Positions 25,580 to 33,993 of a stretch of DNA of 64,000 nt are shown here, one piece after another. The notes under the pieces were generated by a model that was given only the letters and a program-made list of their open reading frames with translations, was not told the DNA's origin and ran no database searches. The position numbers and the translations under genes are program-made. The first letter of the stretch is position 1. Each line of letters begins with the position of its first letter. The stretch spans positions 1-64,000 of the forward strand of contig JBEIHX010000001.1 of NCBI GenBank assembly GCA_040381075.1, written 5' to 3'. This stretch comes from JBEIHX01 sp040381075. GTDB taxonomy: Bacteria; Pseudomonadota; Alphaproteobacteria; Caulobacterales; Aquidulcibacteraceae.

Positions 25580-26332
25580 GTGGCGGGGCGATTGGACGGC
25601 AGGAGCGTTCTGGTGAGCGGGGCCGCCAAGGGGATCGGTGCTGCGATCGCCATGCTGTTCGCCCGGGAGGGCGGTCGCATCGCCGTCACCGATCTTGACG
25701 CCGCCGGCGCCGAGGCGACCGCGGCGGCGATCCGGGCGGAGGGCGGGATCGCGCGCGGGTTTGCCCATGATGTTGTCAGTGAGGCTGACTGGGATCGCGT
25801 CATGGTCGGCGCGCAGGCTGCGCATGGCGCGCTGGACGTCCTGGTCAACAATGCCGGCATCGCGCTTCTGAAGCCGATGAGCGAGATGACGCTGGCGGAG
25901 TTCCGCCGCCAGAACGAAGTCAATCTGCACGGTGTTTTCCTGGGGCTTAGGGCCGGCGCCGGCTCGATGCGCGGGCGCGGCGGCTCGATCATCAACATGT
26001 CATCGGTGGCCGCCCTGATCGGGCTGCCGGGCGGCGTTGCCTATGGGGCGTCAAAGGGGGGCGTTCTCCAGATGACCAGGGCGCTTGCCCGCGAGTTGCG
26101 CACACACGGCGTGCGGGTGAATTCAATCCATCCGGGCTCCACCCTCACGCCGATGATCGAGGCGGTTCTGCCAACGCCGCACGCGCGCGCCGCCGCGGCG
26201 GCAGGCATTCCCTGGGGCAGGCTCGGCGATCCCGATGAGATCGCGCGCGGCGCGCTTTTCCTGGCCTCGCAGGACAGCGCCGGCATGACCGGCGCCGAGC
26301 TTGTCATTGACGGCGGGATGGTGGCGCGATGA
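25580..26332 (+). CDS. short-chain dehydrogenase/reductase
   Basis: 250-residue classical SDR beginning at a GTG that follows GGAG. Motifs: SGAAKGIG, NNAGIA, catalytic Ser in NMSSVAA and YGASK. The sequence HPGSTLTPMIEA and final GAELVIDGGM are typical. The frame extends 86 codons upstream through the tandem array, but that part is not dehydrogenase-like. It overlaps the next gene by 4 bp. Confidence 0.9.
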   Translation: MAGRLDGRSVLVSGAAKGIGAAIAMLFAREGGRIAVTDLDAAGAEATAAAIRAEGGIARGFAHDVVSEADWDRVMVGAQAAHGALDVLVNNAGIALLKPMSEMTLAEFRRQNEVNLHGVFLGLRAGAGSMRGRGGSIINMSSVAALIGLPGGVAYGASKGGVLQMTRALARELRTHGVRVNSIHPGSTLTPMIEAVLPTPHARAAAAAGIPWGRLGDPDEIARGALFLASQDSAGMTGAELVIDGGMVAR

Positions 26333-27117
26333 GCGGGCGGAGCGGCGCAGGCGAAGGTCGGCTCGCCGGCAAGACGGCGCTCATCGCCGGGGCGACCTCG
26401 GCCATCGGGCGCGCCACCGCGGCGGCGTTTGCGCGCGAGGGCGCGAAGGTTCTTGCCTGCGGTCGGTCAAGCGTTGCTGGCGGCGAGACGCAACGTCTTG
26501 CCGCAGCGGCCGCCGGGCCGGGCGGCGAGTGCGTCTTTCATCCGCTGGATGTGACGCTGGAAGCGCAGTGGCGGCTGGCCGTCGATGCATGCATCGCCCG
26601 CTGGGGTCGGCTTGACATCCTCGTCAACAGCGCGGTGCGGATCTGGATGAAGCCGATCGCCGACACGAGCCTTGCTGAGTTCGATGCGCTCTATCGCACC
26701 AACGTCGAGGGGCCATGGCTCGGCATGAAGACGGCCATGCCCGCGATGGACAGGCGAGGCGGCGGCGCGATCATCAACCTGTCCTCTCGGATGGGCCAGG
26801 TTGGCGCGCCGGCTTCGGCGGCGTATTGCGCAACCGAGGGGGCTGTCGCCGCCATGACCAAGTCCGCCGCCATCGAAGGCGCTTTGGCTGGCCGGCGCAT
26901 CCGCGTCAACACTGTGCACCCTGGAGTTGTGCGCCCGCAGATGAATCCCGGCGCCATGGGCGACAGCGGGGTGGCGGCAGGGGCGGCGACTGGCGACATG
27001 ACGTTGCGGATGCGCGCGGAGAACCTCGCCGATGCGATCCTCTTCTTGGCGTGCGATGAGTCCTCTTATATGACCGGTGCTGAACTCGCCCTGGATGGTG
27101 GTTTAGGCCCAGATTGA
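26329..27117 (+). CDS. divergent short-chain dehydrogenase/reductase lacking the catalytic lysine
   Basis: 262 residues with an SDR fold from GKTALIAGATSAIGRATA to GAELALDGGL. Three standard motifs are altered. The nucleotide-binding loop reads AGATSAIG, the NNAG motif reads NSAV, and the active site reads YCATE where family members have YxxxK, so the lysine is Glu. The catalytic Ser (NLSSRMG) and Tyr remain. It may be a pseudoenzyme partner of the SDR it overlaps, or have changed chemistry. It is followed 13 bp later by the E1alpha gene, so it belongs to the same operon. Confidence 0.88.
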   Translation: MSGRSGAGEGRLAGKTALIAGATSAIGRATAAAFAREGAKVLACGRSSVAGGETQRLAAAAAGPGGECVFHPLDVTLEAQWRLAVDACIARWGRLDILVNSAVRIWMKPIADTSLAEFDALYRTNVEGPWLGMKTAMPAMDRRGGGAIINLSSRMGQVGAPASAAYCATEGAVAAMTKSAAIEGALAGRRIRVNTVHPGVVRPQMNPGAMGDSGVAAGAATGDMTLRMRAENLADAILFLACDESSYMTGAELALDGGLGPD

Positions 27118-27130
27118 TCCGGAGAACGAC

Positions 27131-28120
27131 ATGCAATTGAGCCGCGAGCAGTTGATCGAAGCCTATCGCCGCATGCGGCGCATCCGGGACTTCGAAGAAC
27201 GGGTGCAGGCCGAATTCTCGAATGGGCGCATACCGGGCTTCTGTCATCTCTATGCCGGCCAGGAGGCGTCAGGGGTTGGGATCTGCATGAACCTCACCGA
27301 CGATGACTACATCTCGTCGACCCATCGCGGTCACGGGCACTGCATCGCCAAGGACTGCTCCATTGAGGGCATGATGCTGGAGATCTTTGCGCGCGAGGGC
27401 GGACTTTGCCGCGGCAAGGGCGGCTCCATGCACATCGCCGATTACAGCAAGGGCATGCTCGGCGCCAACGCGATCGTGGGCGGCAACCCGCCGATCGTCG
27501 TTGGGGCCGCGCTGTCGGCCAAGACGTTGAAGAACGGTCGCGTCGCAGTGTCCTTCGCCGGCGACGGGGCGGCGAACCAGGGCACGACATTCGAGGCCAT
27601 GAACCTTGCGGTGGTGCTGAAACTTCCGGCTATCTTCGTCATCGAGAACAACGGCTACGGAGAGGGCACCGGCGTGGCCTACCATGTAGGGGCCAAAGGC
27701 GCTGACGGCAAGCCGGATCTGGCCGGCCGGGCGCGCGGGATGGGGATGCCGGCGGTCAATGTGGACGGGGCGGACTTCTTTGCCGTCTATGAGGCCATGC
27801 GCGAGGCGACGGAACGCGCGCGCGCCGGCGGCGGACCGAGCGCAATCGTGACTGAGTGCCTGCGGTTTTATGGTCACTTCGTAGGCGACCCGCAGCTCTA
27901 TCGCTCGAAGGAAGAACTCGCAGACGTACGCGCCAACCGGGATCCATTGAAAATCTTCCGCGCCCGGGTGAGCGAGGCCAGGCTGCTGGACGAGGCGCAG
28001 CTCGACGCCGTTGACGCGGAAGTCGCGCGTGAGGTTGACGCGGCCGTCCGCACAGCTGAAGCCGCGCCGTTCCCGGATGTGCGCGAACTCGAAACCGACG
28101 TCTACGTTTCTTACGTTTAA
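27131..28120 (+). CDS. acoA: thiamine-diphosphate-dependent dehydrogenase E1 alpha (acetoin/pyruvate type)
   Basis: 329 residues. The ThDP-binding motif is G144-D-G with Asn149 (GDGAANQG), followed by PAIFVIENNGYGEGT. HRGHGHCIAKD and GKGGSMHIADYSKGMLG are typical of E1alpha. With E1beta and the lipoyl-hydrolase E2 downstream, the closest match is the acetoin dehydrogenase complex (acetoin to acetaldehyde plus acetyl-CoA). A branched-chain or pyruvate role is possible; the E2 architecture favours acetoin. The stop is 10 bp from the E1beta start. Confidence 0.88.
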   Translation: MQLSREQLIEAYRRMRRIRDFEERVQAEFSNGRIPGFCHLYAGQEASGVGICMNLTDDDYISSTHRGHGHCIAKDCSIEGMMLEIFAREGGLCRGKGGSMHIADYSKGMLGANAIVGGNPPIVVGAALSAKTLKNGRVAVSFAGDGAANQGTTFEAMNLAVVLKLPAIFVIENNGYGEGTGVAYHVGAKGADGKPDLAGRARGMGMPAVNVDGADFFAVYEAMREATERARAGGGPSAIVTECLRFYGHFVGDPQLYRSKEELADVRANRDPLKIFRARVSEARLLDEAQLDAVDAEVAREVDAAVRTAEAAPFPDVRELETDVYVSYV

Positions 28121-28130
28121 GGATAATTTG

Positions 28131-29159
28131 ATGCCCAAGAAGAGCTATCGCCAGGCGATCAATGAAGCGATCGCCCAGGAAATGCGGCGCGACCCCACTG
28201 TAATCATCATGGGCGAGGATGTTGCCGGAGGCTTTGGCGGATCCGGAGAACAGGACGCTTACGGCGGCGTGTTCGGCGTGACCAAGGGTCTGCTGGGGCA
28301 GTTTGGGGCCGAACGTGTGATCGATACGCCGATCACTGAAGCTGGCTTTGTCGGCGCGGCCGCCGGTGCGGCGGCGACCGGCCTGCGACCGGTGGTGGAG
28401 CTGATGTTCGTCGATTTCGTCGGCGTCTGCTTCGATCAGATCTACAATCAGGCCGCCAAGTTCCGCTACATGTTCGGCGGCAAGGTCAAAACGCCCATGG
28501 TTCTGCGCTCGATGGTGGGGGCCGGCTTCCGCGGCGCCGCCCAGCACAGCCAGTTCCTGGCGCCGATCTTCACGTCTGTGCCCGGGCTGAAGGTGGTGAT
28601 GCCCTCCAACGCCTACGACGCCAAGGGGCTGTTGATTCAGGCGATCCGCGATGATGACCCGGTGATCTTCCTTGAGCACAAGTTTCTTTACGACACTGAA
28701 GCGGATGTTCCAGATGAGCCGTACACAATCAAATTCGGGGAAGCCGCGTTCACGCGGGAAGGCGACGATCTGACGATCGTAGCGTTTTCGCGTATGGTGC
28801 AAATGGCCAACCAGGCCGCGGACGTGCTTGCCAAGGAGGGCGTCAGCTCGGACGTCATCGATCCGCGCACGTCTTCCCCGCTCGACATCGCAGCGATCGT
28901 TGAAAGCGTGGAACGCACGGGCCGGCTCGTCATCGTCGACGAATCGACGCCGCGCTGCTCGCTCGCGGCTGATGTGGCCGCGCTTGTGGCCGACCGCGCC
29001 TTCCACGCCCTGAAGGCGCCGATCAAGACCGTCACCGCGCCGCACACTCCAGTGCCGTTCGCACCGACCCTTGAGGACGCCTACATCCCCTCGGCTGAGA
29101 AGGTAGAGGCGGCGGCGCGGGCCGTTCTGGCCTCCAGCGCGCGCGCAGCTGCGGAGTAG
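28131..29159 (+). CDS. acoB: thiamine-diphosphate-dependent dehydrogenase E1 beta (acetoin/pyruvate type)
   Basis: 342 residues. Transketolase-type pyrimidine-binding domain first (QAINEAIAQEMRRDPTVIIM, GEDVAGGFGG, DTPITEAGFVG, FVDFVGVCFDQIYNQAAKF), then the C-terminal domain with DPRTSSPLD and a regulatory-type SVERTGRLVIVDE. It forms the alpha2beta2 E1 with the upstream gene product. The ATG follows AAGGATAA; the frame that begins at 28011 overlaps E1alpha and is not conserved. The gap to the E2 gene is 4 bp. Confidence 0.92.
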   Translation: MPKKSYRQAINEAIAQEMRRDPTVIIMGEDVAGGFGGSGEQDAYGGVFGVTKGLLGQFGAERVIDTPITEAGFVGAAAGAAATGLRPVVELMFVDFVGVCFDQIYNQAAKFRYMFGGKVKTPMVLRSMVGAGFRGAAQHSQFLAPIFTSVPGLKVVMPSNAYDAKGLLIQAIRDDDPVIFLEHKFLYDTEADVPDEPYTIKFGEAAFTREGDDLTIVAFSRMVQMANQAADVLAKEGVSSDVIDPRTSSPLDIAAIVESVERTGRLVIVDESTPRCSLAADVAALVADRAFHALKAPIKTVTAPHTPVPFAPTLEDAYIPSAEKVEAAARAVLASSARAAAE

Positions 29160-29163
29160 ATCG

Positions 29164-30273
29164 ATGTCGGGTGGAATCGAAGCCGTCACCGTGCCGAAGT
29201 GGGGCATGGCCATGGAAGAGGGCAAGGTCACCGGCTGGCTGAAGCCCGAGGGCAGCACGGTGCGCAAGGGCGAGGAAATCGTCGAGGTTGAGAGCTCGAA
29301 GATTACAGGCGTCGTGGAAAGTCCGGCCGATGGCGTGCTGCGGCGCCAGATCGGCAAGGTTGAAGAGACCTGGATGACCGGGGCCTTGATCGGCGTGGTC
29401 GCGGCGCCGGAAACGCCTGACGCCGAAATCGACGCATTCATTGCGCAGTTCAATGCGGACTTCGCCGCCGCCGGAGGGCCTGCCGCCGCCAAGGCTGAAC
29501 CTCAAACGGTTGAGGCGGGCGGGCGGCTCATCCGCTATCTGAAGATGGGTGAGGGCGAGGAGACGCCGGTCGTTCTGATCCATGGATTTGGCGGGGATCT
29601 CAACAATTGGCTCTTCGTGCAGGGCGAACTCGGCGCCGGGCGCGCCGTCTACGCGCTCGACCTGCCGGGCCATGGCGGCTCATCGAAGGACGTTGGAGAC
29701 GGATCGCTCAGCGTGCTCGCGGCTGCGGTGCACGCCGCGATGGGCGCGCTCGGCGTCACCCGGGCTCACGTGGTCGGCCACTCGATGGGCGGGGCGGTCG
29801 CCCTGCGTCTTGCTGCAGATCATCCGGCGGCCGTCGCGAGCCTCACCCTCATCGCGCCTGCCGGTCTCGGGGCGGAGATCAACGCCGGCTATATCGAGGG
29901 CTTCATCAAGGAGACCCGCCAGCGCTCCTTGACCGCGGTGATGGAGCAGTTGTTCGCCGCTCCGGGGCTTGTGACCCGGGACATGGTCGACGACATCCTG
30001 AAGTACAAGCGGCTCGACGGCGCGGAGGCGGCGCTGCGCACGATCGCGGCGGCCCAGTTCGACGCCGGGCGGCAGTCTGCGGCTCTGCGTGCAGCGGCGG
30101 CCTCGCCCGCCACCCTTGTCATCTGGGGACGCGACGACCGGATCATTCCGGTCGCCCACGCCGAGGGCCTGGCGGGGGCTCGGATAGAGCTCTTCGAGGC
30201 GACCGGCCACATGCCGCATCTGGAGAAGCCGGCTGATGTGGCGCGACTGATCCGGTCTCACATCGGCGCCTGA
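29164..30273 (+). CDS. acoC: acetoin-dehydrogenase-type E2: lipoyl domain fused to alpha/beta hydrolase
   Basis: 369 residues. An N-terminal lipoyl domain (~5-82) carries the attachment Lys46 in VESSKITG, in place of the usual ETDK. After a short Ala-rich linker, residues ~115-369 form an alpha/beta hydrolase with nucleophile Ser207 (GHSMGG), acidic Asp324/325 (GRDDRI) and His349 (TGHMPHLEKP). This fused layout is known for AcoC and replaces the catalytic domain of ordinary E2 proteins. No E3 gene (dihydrolipoamide dehydrogenase) lies in the window, so E3 must come from elsewhere. Confidence 0.92.
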   Translation: MSGGIEAVTVPKWGMAMEEGKVTGWLKPEGSTVRKGEEIVEVESSKITGVVESPADGVLRRQIGKVEETWMTGALIGVVAAPETPDAEIDAFIAQFNADFAAAGGPAAAKAEPQTVEAGGRLIRYLKMGEGEETPVVLIHGFGGDLNNWLFVQGELGAGRAVYALDLPGHGGSSKDVGDGSLSVLAAAVHAAMGALGVTRAHVVGHSMGGAVALRLAADHPAAVASLTLIAPAGLGAEINAGYIEGFIKETRQRSLTAVMEQLFAAPGLVTRDMVDDILKYKRLDGAEAALRTIAAAQFDAGRQSAALRAAAASPATLVIWGRDDRIIPVAHAEGLAGARIELFEATGHMPHLEKPADVARLIRSHIGA

Positions 30274-30275
30274 GC

Positions 30276-31058
30276 GTGGACTATCTGGAGCCTGAGGAGG
30301 CCCGCACGCGCCCCGGTTTGCGTCTCGCCCTGACGGTTGGAGTTCCCGGCCCGTGGGGGGAAGCCGCCAAGGCCGTGTTTGATGTTAAATCAATCGCGTA
30401 TCTTCCCGTGGCGCAACGGGCGTTTCAGCCCAATGAGGCGTTGTGCGCGTGGACCGGACACCGCAATGCGCCGACGGCGATGTTTGAGGAGGAACCGGCG
30501 CGCGTCACCTGGGCGGACATCACAGCGCTCGCGGATCGGCTCAACCCGGATCCGCCGCTGTTTCCCGGTGACGGCGCGCAGCGCGTCGTGATCGCCGGAT
30601 TGTGCCATGAGATAGCCGGGGAGGGCGGTTTCGGCTGGGCGCGTCGCCAGATGATGAGTGCGCGTCCGGCCGCAGTGAAGGCCGATGTTTCCCAGCCTGT
30701 GCGCGACAGGTCGGCGATCGCTGCGATGGTGCGCAGCTACCGGCTTGCGCCGGGGATTTATGACGAGGCGGTGGCGCGCGTGCGCGACATCGTGAACATG
30801 CTTGCCGCGCGCCTGATCGCCCAGAGGGCAGCCGGGAGCCCCTATCTGGCGGGGGCCAGCATGAGCGCGGCCGACATCTACTGGGCCTGTTTCGCCATGC
30901 TGGTTGCGCCATTGCCTGAGGCGGTGAACCCGATGCCTGACTGGCTGCGCGCGGGCTACGCCAATCTCGGCCCGCTTGCCGGATGCATCGATCCGCTTCT
31001 GATCGCACATCGTGACATGATGTATGCGCGCCACCTGCGCCTTCCGCTGGATTATTGA
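30276..31058 (+). CDS. glutathione S-transferase-like protein
   Basis: 260 residues from a GTG 2 bp after the E2 stop, so translation is coupled. A thioredoxin-like half (KSIAYLPVAQRAFQPNEAL, TGHRNAPTAMFEEEP) is followed by an all-helical half with GSPYLAGASMSAADIYWAC, a typical GST C-terminal motif. No canonical N-terminal Cys/Ser active site stands out. Its place at the end of an E1/E2 operon is unusual; it may handle a thiol conjugate or detoxify an aldehyde, but this is inference. No gene is visible in the 146 bp that follow. Confidence 0.8.
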   Translation: MDYLEPEEARTRPGLRLALTVGVPGPWGEAAKAVFDVKSIAYLPVAQRAFQPNEALCAWTGHRNAPTAMFEEEPARVTWADITALADRLNPDPPLFPGDGAQRVVIAGLCHEIAGEGGFGWARRQMMSARPAAVKADVSQPVRDRSAIAAMVRSYRLAPGIYDEAVARVRDIVNMLAARLIAQRAAGSPYLAGASMSAADIYWACFAMLVAPLPEAVNPMPDWLRAGYANLGPLAGCIDPLLIAHRDMMYARHLRLPLDY

Positions 31059-31204
31059 TCGCGGGGCGCTGGTTTGGGTGCTTGGAAGGATGCCGGAGGG
31101 TGTGTCATGAGGACGCGTCGACGGCAGGCGAATCGCTGAGCGCCTGAGGTCAGCGCTGGATGTCCTGGCCGGGTCCGGCCGACGCAACTCCGAGGGAGAA
31201 ACCG

Positions 31205-32083
31205 ATGTCGGCACGTGTTGTCGCTGTGGTCAACATGAAGGGTGGCGTGGGCAAGTCCACGGTGGTTGTGGCGCTCGCCGAATTTCTGGCGAGCGAGCAC
31301 CGGCGCAAGGTTCTGGTGATTGATCTCGATCCTCAGGCCAACTCCTCCATGGTGTTGGCCGGGCCTGAGCGCTGGGCGGAGCTGCGGCGCACCGACAAGA
31401 CGATCGACGCCTTTTTCGAGCCTCATCTCTACAACACTGCGCTCAAGCCATTGTCGGACTTCATCGGCACGAAGGTGTCCGACATCGCCGGCGCGCCGCC
31501 CATCGACATCGTGATCTCGACGCCGGAGTTCCGGTACACCGAACGCGAGGCGATTGAGCGGTTTGTGGCGCAAGGCTTTGCGGCGAGCCAGGTGCGCGCC
31601 CGGCTCGCCAATGTCATGCGGGACGCGGTGCGCAAGGCCGGCGACCGCTACGACATGGTGATCTTCGACTGTCCTCCTGGCATCTCGTACTTCGCGGAGG
31701 CCGCCATCCTGATGGCCGACGTGATCATGATGCCGACCATCCCCGATTACATGTCCCGGATGGGTCTTGAGGCTTTCACCCGGCGGACGCTGAAGCCGCT
31801 CACCAACCGGCGGGCCCGTGATGAGGCGATCCGCGTGCTCATCTCGAAATATGACGAGGGGATGCAGCTTCACCGCACGGAGATGGCGTCGATCCGCGAG
31901 GACTACCGCAGTTTTGAGACGGTGATCCCGCAGGACCAGCAAATCGCCCGCGCAGCGGAATGGTCGGATGATCCGCGCGCGCTGGAGGTGAAGTATGGCG
32001 CCCGAACGCGTGACCTGCGCGCGCTGGCCCAGGAAGTGGTTGATCTGTGTGACACGAGCTCAGCGGCGCTGCAGGGGGCCTGA
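31205..32083 (+). CDS. ParA-family ATPase
   Basis: 292 residues. The deviant Walker A box KGGVGKST (Lys12 and Lys17) and DLDPQANSS at ~40 are typical of ParA/Soj ATPases, which bind DNA as ATP dimers and position cargo. MVIFDCPPGISYFAEAAI gives Walker B. The ATG follows GAGGGAG. There is no parB or parS-like gene next to it. Instead a small uncharacterised gene follows, and rpsD comes after that. The chromosomal parAB locus is therefore probably elsewhere, and this is an orphan ParA with a specific cargo. The MipZ homologue in this window is a separate gene. Confidence 0.9.
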   Translation: MSARVVAVVNMKGGVGKSTVVVALAEFLASEHRRKVLVIDLDPQANSSMVLAGPERWAELRRTDKTIDAFFEPHLYNTALKPLSDFIGTKVSDIAGAPPIDIVISTPEFRYTEREAIERFVAQGFAASQVRARLANVMRDAVRKAGDRYDMVIFDCPPGISYFAEAAILMADVIMMPTIPDYMSRMGLEAFTRRTLKPLTNRRARDEAIRVLISKYDEGMQLHRTEMASIREDYRSFETVIPQDQQIARAAEWSDDPRALEVKYGARTRDLRALAQEVVDLCDTSSAALQGA

Positions 32084-32258
32084 TTGATTGGGTCGCACGC
32101 CCTGCCTGGTCGGCGTCAGCCTGCTGCCCGATAGACTTCGGAAAGGTCCTCGGCTAGCCGGAGCATCGGCCGGCAGGGGCGCGGCGCGGGTTTGGACCAG
32201 GTCACAGGCAAGGGGGGCGGCCGGACATGAGGCTGACCGGAACAGAGGGGATTGTGAG

Positions 32259-32627
32259 TTGCTCGACAAGGCGTTGAAACAATTCCTCGCGGTGGTCCTT
32301 GAGGAGGCTGAGCGCAATCGGGAGTTTCGCACCCGCCTTGAGGACTCTTTTGCCGACTTCGCTGCGCGCTACGCTGAGTCGATCCAGGCCAAGAAACAGG
32401 CCGAGGGGTTCAGCCCCTTGAAGGAATTTGAGTCCCTTGGCGCGAATGGGTTCCGGACGAAACTGCTGTCCATGCGGCTGTCGACGCTGAAGGTCATTGT
32501 CGACGAGCACAACTTCGATCCTGCGCAGACGCTTATCTCCGTGCGCGCCAAGGAGCCGATCGTGGAGAAGATCATCGCGGCGGTGGAAAAGCGCCAGCGG
32601 CGCGACCGTTCGCGCTTTGACTACTGA
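32259..32627 (+). CDS. small uncharacterised partner of the orphan ParA
   Basis: 122 residues from a TTG preceded by GAGGGG. The frame extends upstream to 32088 but the earlier part is Gly/Arg-rich and unlike a protein core. The protein is mostly charged helix (LDKALKQFLAVVLEEAERN, RLEDSFADFAARYAESIQAK), then KTKLLSMRLSTLKVIVDEHN-like sequence and a basic-aromatic tail KRQRRDRSRFDY. Helical, basic and adjacent to a ParA lacking ParB: a plausible adaptor or cargo-linker. I recognise no family. The TTG start is uncertain. Confidence 0.6.
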   Translation: MLDKALKQFLAVVLEEAERNREFRTRLEDSFADFAARYAESIQAKKQAEGFSPLKEFESLGANGFRTKLLSMRLSTLKVIVDEHNFDPAQTLISVRAKEPIVEKIIAAVEKRQRRDRSRFDY

Positions 32628-32641
32628 GCCGCTGTCGCCGG

Positions 32642-32669
32642 TTGACCCCGACCCGCATTTGCGTATTTT
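32642..32669 (+). promoter_or_regulatory. probable sigma-70-type promoter for rpsD
   Basis: TTGACC and TATTTT are separated by 16 bp, about 120 bp upstream of the rpsD start and 15 bp after the preceding stop. Confidence 0.5.
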
Positions 32670-32791
32670 GCGCCCCTTCGCGCACCGGCCGTCAGGTCCG
32701 GTCGCGTCGTCATGACGGGAGATGCGCCCCCGCCGTTGCAATCGCGGTCCCCATCGGGGCGGGCCGCCGGCCGCATCGCAAGTGAGGACCT

Positions 32792-33409
32792 ATGAGCAAG
32801 CGCCACAGCGTGAAGCATAAGATCGATCGCCGGATGGGTGAAAACATCTGGGGTCGCGCCAAGAGCCCGATCAACACGCGCAATTATGGACCTGGCCAGC
32901 ATGGCAAGATGCGCAAGACGAAGCTGTCAGACTTTGGGGCGCAGCTGAAGGCCAAGCAGAAGCTCAAGGGCTATTACGGCAACATCACGGAGCGGCAGTT
33001 CCGCAAGATTTATGCGGAAGCGGCCCGTCGCAAGGGCAACACGGCGGAAAACCTGATCGGCCTGTTGGAGAGCCGGCTCGATGCGATCTGTTACCGGGCG
33101 AAGTTCGTTCCGAGCGTGTTCGCAGCGCGCCAGCTCGTGAACCATGGCCATGTGAAGGTGAACGGCCGCCGGGTGAACATCCCCTCTTTCCAGGCCAAAC
33201 CGGGCGATACGATTGAACTGCGGGACAAGGCGAAGTCCATGGCTCTGGTTCTTGAGGCTGTTGAAAGCGGTGAACGCGACACGCCCGGTTACCTTGAGGT
33301 CGACGCAAAGGGCCTGGTTGCGCGCTTCGTGCGCGTGCCCGAGCTGTCCGAGGTGCCCTATCCTGTGATGATGGAGCCCAACCTGGTCGTTGAGTTCTAC
33401 GCATCGTGA
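32792..33409 (+). CDS. rpsD: 30S ribosomal protein S4
   Basis: 205 residues. Primary 16S rRNA-binding protein that nucleates the small subunit body. NYGPGQHGK, ERQFRKIYAEAARRKGNT, and the S4 domain (SRLDAICYRAKFVPSVFAAR, QLVNHGHVKVNGRRVNIPS) are clear. There are no N-terminal zinc-binding cysteines, so it is the zinc-independent form. It stands alone, away from the ribosomal protein operons, as is usual in alphaproteobacteria. The ATG follows AGTGAGGACCT. Confidence 0.98.
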   Translation: MSKRHSVKHKIDRRMGENIWGRAKSPINTRNYGPGQHGKMRKTKLSDFGAQLKAKQKLKGYYGNITERQFRKIYAEAARRKGNTAENLIGLLESRLDAICYRAKFVPSVFAARQLVNHGHVKVNGRRVNIPSFQAKPGDTIELRDKAKSMALVLEAVESGERDTPGYLEVDAKGLVARFVRVPELSEVPYPVMMEPNLVVEFYAS

Positions 33410-33610
33410 TGCTGCGTGGCGCCAGAGCTCCCGGCGCCGTGTGATATCTCCAAATCGACCGGCGGACCGGGCGGGCTGTCAAAGCCCATCTGGTCTGGCC
33501 GCTCGCGTTTTCCCTGCCCTATGTCCGCTGGCGCGATGCGGCCCGGGTTCGGGAGGGTTGCGTGCAGGTCTCTGTGTGCAGCGCAGCTGGCTTGCCTGCA
33601 CGTCTGCGGC

Positions 33611-33722
33611 CTGAAATGACGGCTGTCTGAGATGACGGCTGTCTGAGATGACGGGGGCCTGAGATGACGGGGGCCTGAGATGACGGGGGCCTGAGATGAC
33701 GGGGGCCTGACATGGTTGTCAG
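33611..33722. repeat. tandem array, 16-bp unit x 7
   Basis: Two units CTGA(A/G)ATGACGGCTGT, four identical units CTGAGATGACGGGGGC, then a diverged CTGACATGGTTGTCAG. It lies in the 584-bp spacer between the convergent rpsD and tyrS genes. The rest of the spacer has no convincing gene. Confidence 0.93.
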
Positions 33723-33993
33723 AGGCGCCGCCCTGAGGCTGACCCTGAGAGGTGACCCAAAGCCGTGCGCCAGGCCTGGCAGGGTGCTTTGGTCGGCGGT
33801 CTGGCGCCAGGGGGGCGGCGCTGGGCGCGCCTGCCGGGGGCTGGCGGCGTGTCTCGGGATGATTGGGTTCTGCTCCGATTGGGCGCGCGCGCCTGGGAGC
33901 AGTCGCCGTACCCTGCCGCAGAAGACCTGGCTGCAGCGCGTCTGGTCAGGATGACGATGGCCCGCGCTGACGCCTGCCCGTGTGTCCGCAGGG

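Noticed and set aside
32088..32258. Longer N-terminus for the ParA partner protein
   Set aside because: The added residues are Gly/Arg/Ala-rich with no conserved look, and the far TTG has no ribosome binding site.
33611..33722. CRISPR array
   Set aside because: Units are contiguous with no spacers, 16 bp is too short for a CRISPR repeat, and no cas gene is in the window. The same holds for the other arrays.
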